Shown piece by piece: positions 20,271-20,627 of a DNA stretch of 20,627 nt (positions are counted from its first letter, which is position 1; every line of letters starts with the position of its first letter). The translations under genes were made by a program, and so were the position numbers. The stretch is from a virus, in IMG/VR virus record IMGVR_UViG_3300044619_002061, positions 1 to 20,627 of that record; one strand, given 5' to 3'. The notes under the pieces are model-generated. The model saw nothing but the letters and a program-made list of their open reading frames with translations. It made no database searches and was not told the DNA's origin.

Positions 20271-20627
20271 TTAGGCGACAGTGCGAGTACCGAAGCGGAA
20301 CGCACGGATGATCTCACCCGACGCTCCGGCTTCGAGGGCGAGGTAGTAGCAGACATTCCCCGACGCTCCGGCGACGGCCCTGCCGACCGAATCGGAGGTC
20401 AAGATCGCGCCTGCGGTGATGTTTCCGCCTGCCTCGACCTGAACGGTGTTGGTCGGCTGCATGCTGATCTGATCGCCGCTGACCGCGTTCAGCGTGGAGT
20501 CAAAGCGGCGAACGCTGCCGTCCGTCACGCCGAGGATGTTGTCCGATGCGGCGTTGGCCTGCGAACCAGTCCAAGCGCCGGACAGTTCAACGAAACGGAA
20601 CGGGTTGATGTCGCCGGAGGCGACGAG
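20271..20627 (-). CDS. Capsid decoration-like protein, N-terminus outside window (partial)
   Basis: The frame is open to the right edge; a GTG at 20528 lies inside the protein and is not the likely start. About 118 residues are visible: ASGDINPFRFVELSGAWTGS, NILGVTDGSVRRFD, ISMQPTNTVQVEAGGNITAG, AILTSDSVGRAVAGAS, ALEAGASGEIIRAFRFG. The pattern 'SG-x-I-x-P-x-RFV-x-L', '(I/L)GV', 'V-x-x-GG-x-I-x-AG-x-x-L-x-SD-x-x-GRA', 'AL-x-x-(A/G)-(A/S)G-x-x-I-x-x' is that of small beta proteins coded just ahead of the capsid gene (capsid cement or DUF2190-type). It probably binds the outer capsid surface. The 28-base gap to the capsid gene holds that gene's ribosome site. Confidence 0.75.
   Translation of the reverse strand, partial: LVASGDINPFRFVELSGAWTGSQANAASDNILGVTDGSVRRFDSTLNAVSGDQISMQPTNTVQVEAGGNITAGAILTSDSVGRAVAGASGNVCYYLALEAGASGEIIRAFRFGTRTVA

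Noticed and set aside
1-20627. CRISPR arrays, tRNA genes, insertion sequences, diversity-generating retroelement parts
   Set aside because: Looked for repeat-spacer patterns, cloverleaf-like segments, transposase or reverse-transcriptase motifs; none seen by eye.

Overview
The window is a piece of a GC-rich, double-stranded DNA tailed-phage genome (free phage, prophage or metagenomic contig). Its gene set points to a long-tailed, siphovirus-like virion: an HK97-type major capsid candidate, head-tail connector proteins, a tail tube, a frameshifted tail chaperone pair, a short tape-measure candidate and a long run of tail/fibre genes. A lipobox protein with a second membrane segment suggests a diderm (two-membrane) host. 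No host-specific gene, tRNA, integrase, repressor, terminase, portal or recognisable endolysin is visible, so host and lifestyle stay open.

Layout: positions 1-2586 hold a plus-strand block of small DNA-metabolism and unknown genes: the end of an SSB-like protein, a Gp157-family protein, a 341-base intergenic region with a strong hairpin and two dyads, then five small genes ending in a pyrimidine-dimer-glycosylase-like (MSMEG_6728-type) protein. Positions 2587-2776 are a convergent intergenic zone with two hairpins. Everything from 2777 to the right edge is one minus-strand virion/lysis block, read from right to left: decoration-like protein (partial), major capsid protein, UUCG hairpin, connector (Gp36/DUF1320-like), morphogenesis/tail-completion protein, tail tube, chaperone G and its -1 frameshift product GT, terminator-like protein, tape-measure candidate, two large tail proteins (620 and 599 aa), a small beta-rich protein, four fibre-type proteins, a 137-aa structural protein, a glycine-rich adhesin, a 59-aa fibre-associated protein, three small membrane proteins that look like a lysis cluster, a 25-cysteine 488-aa protein and an 80-aa CxxC protein.

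Most minus-strand genes touch or overlap by 1-4 bases (ATGA, TGATG, TAATG, GTGA), so translational coupling is probably general. Strong Shine-Dalgarno sequences mark the points of independent initiation (capsid gene, Cys-rich gene, 109-aa gene, large fibre). The best-supported special element is a GGGAAAC slippery heptamer with a downstream stem in the tail chaperone gene. The most interesting unexplained items are a duplicated fibre-gene junction, the lysis-like membrane cluster without an endolysin, the cysteine-rich late protein, and a family of perfect G-rich hairpins without U-tracts placed just after genes.
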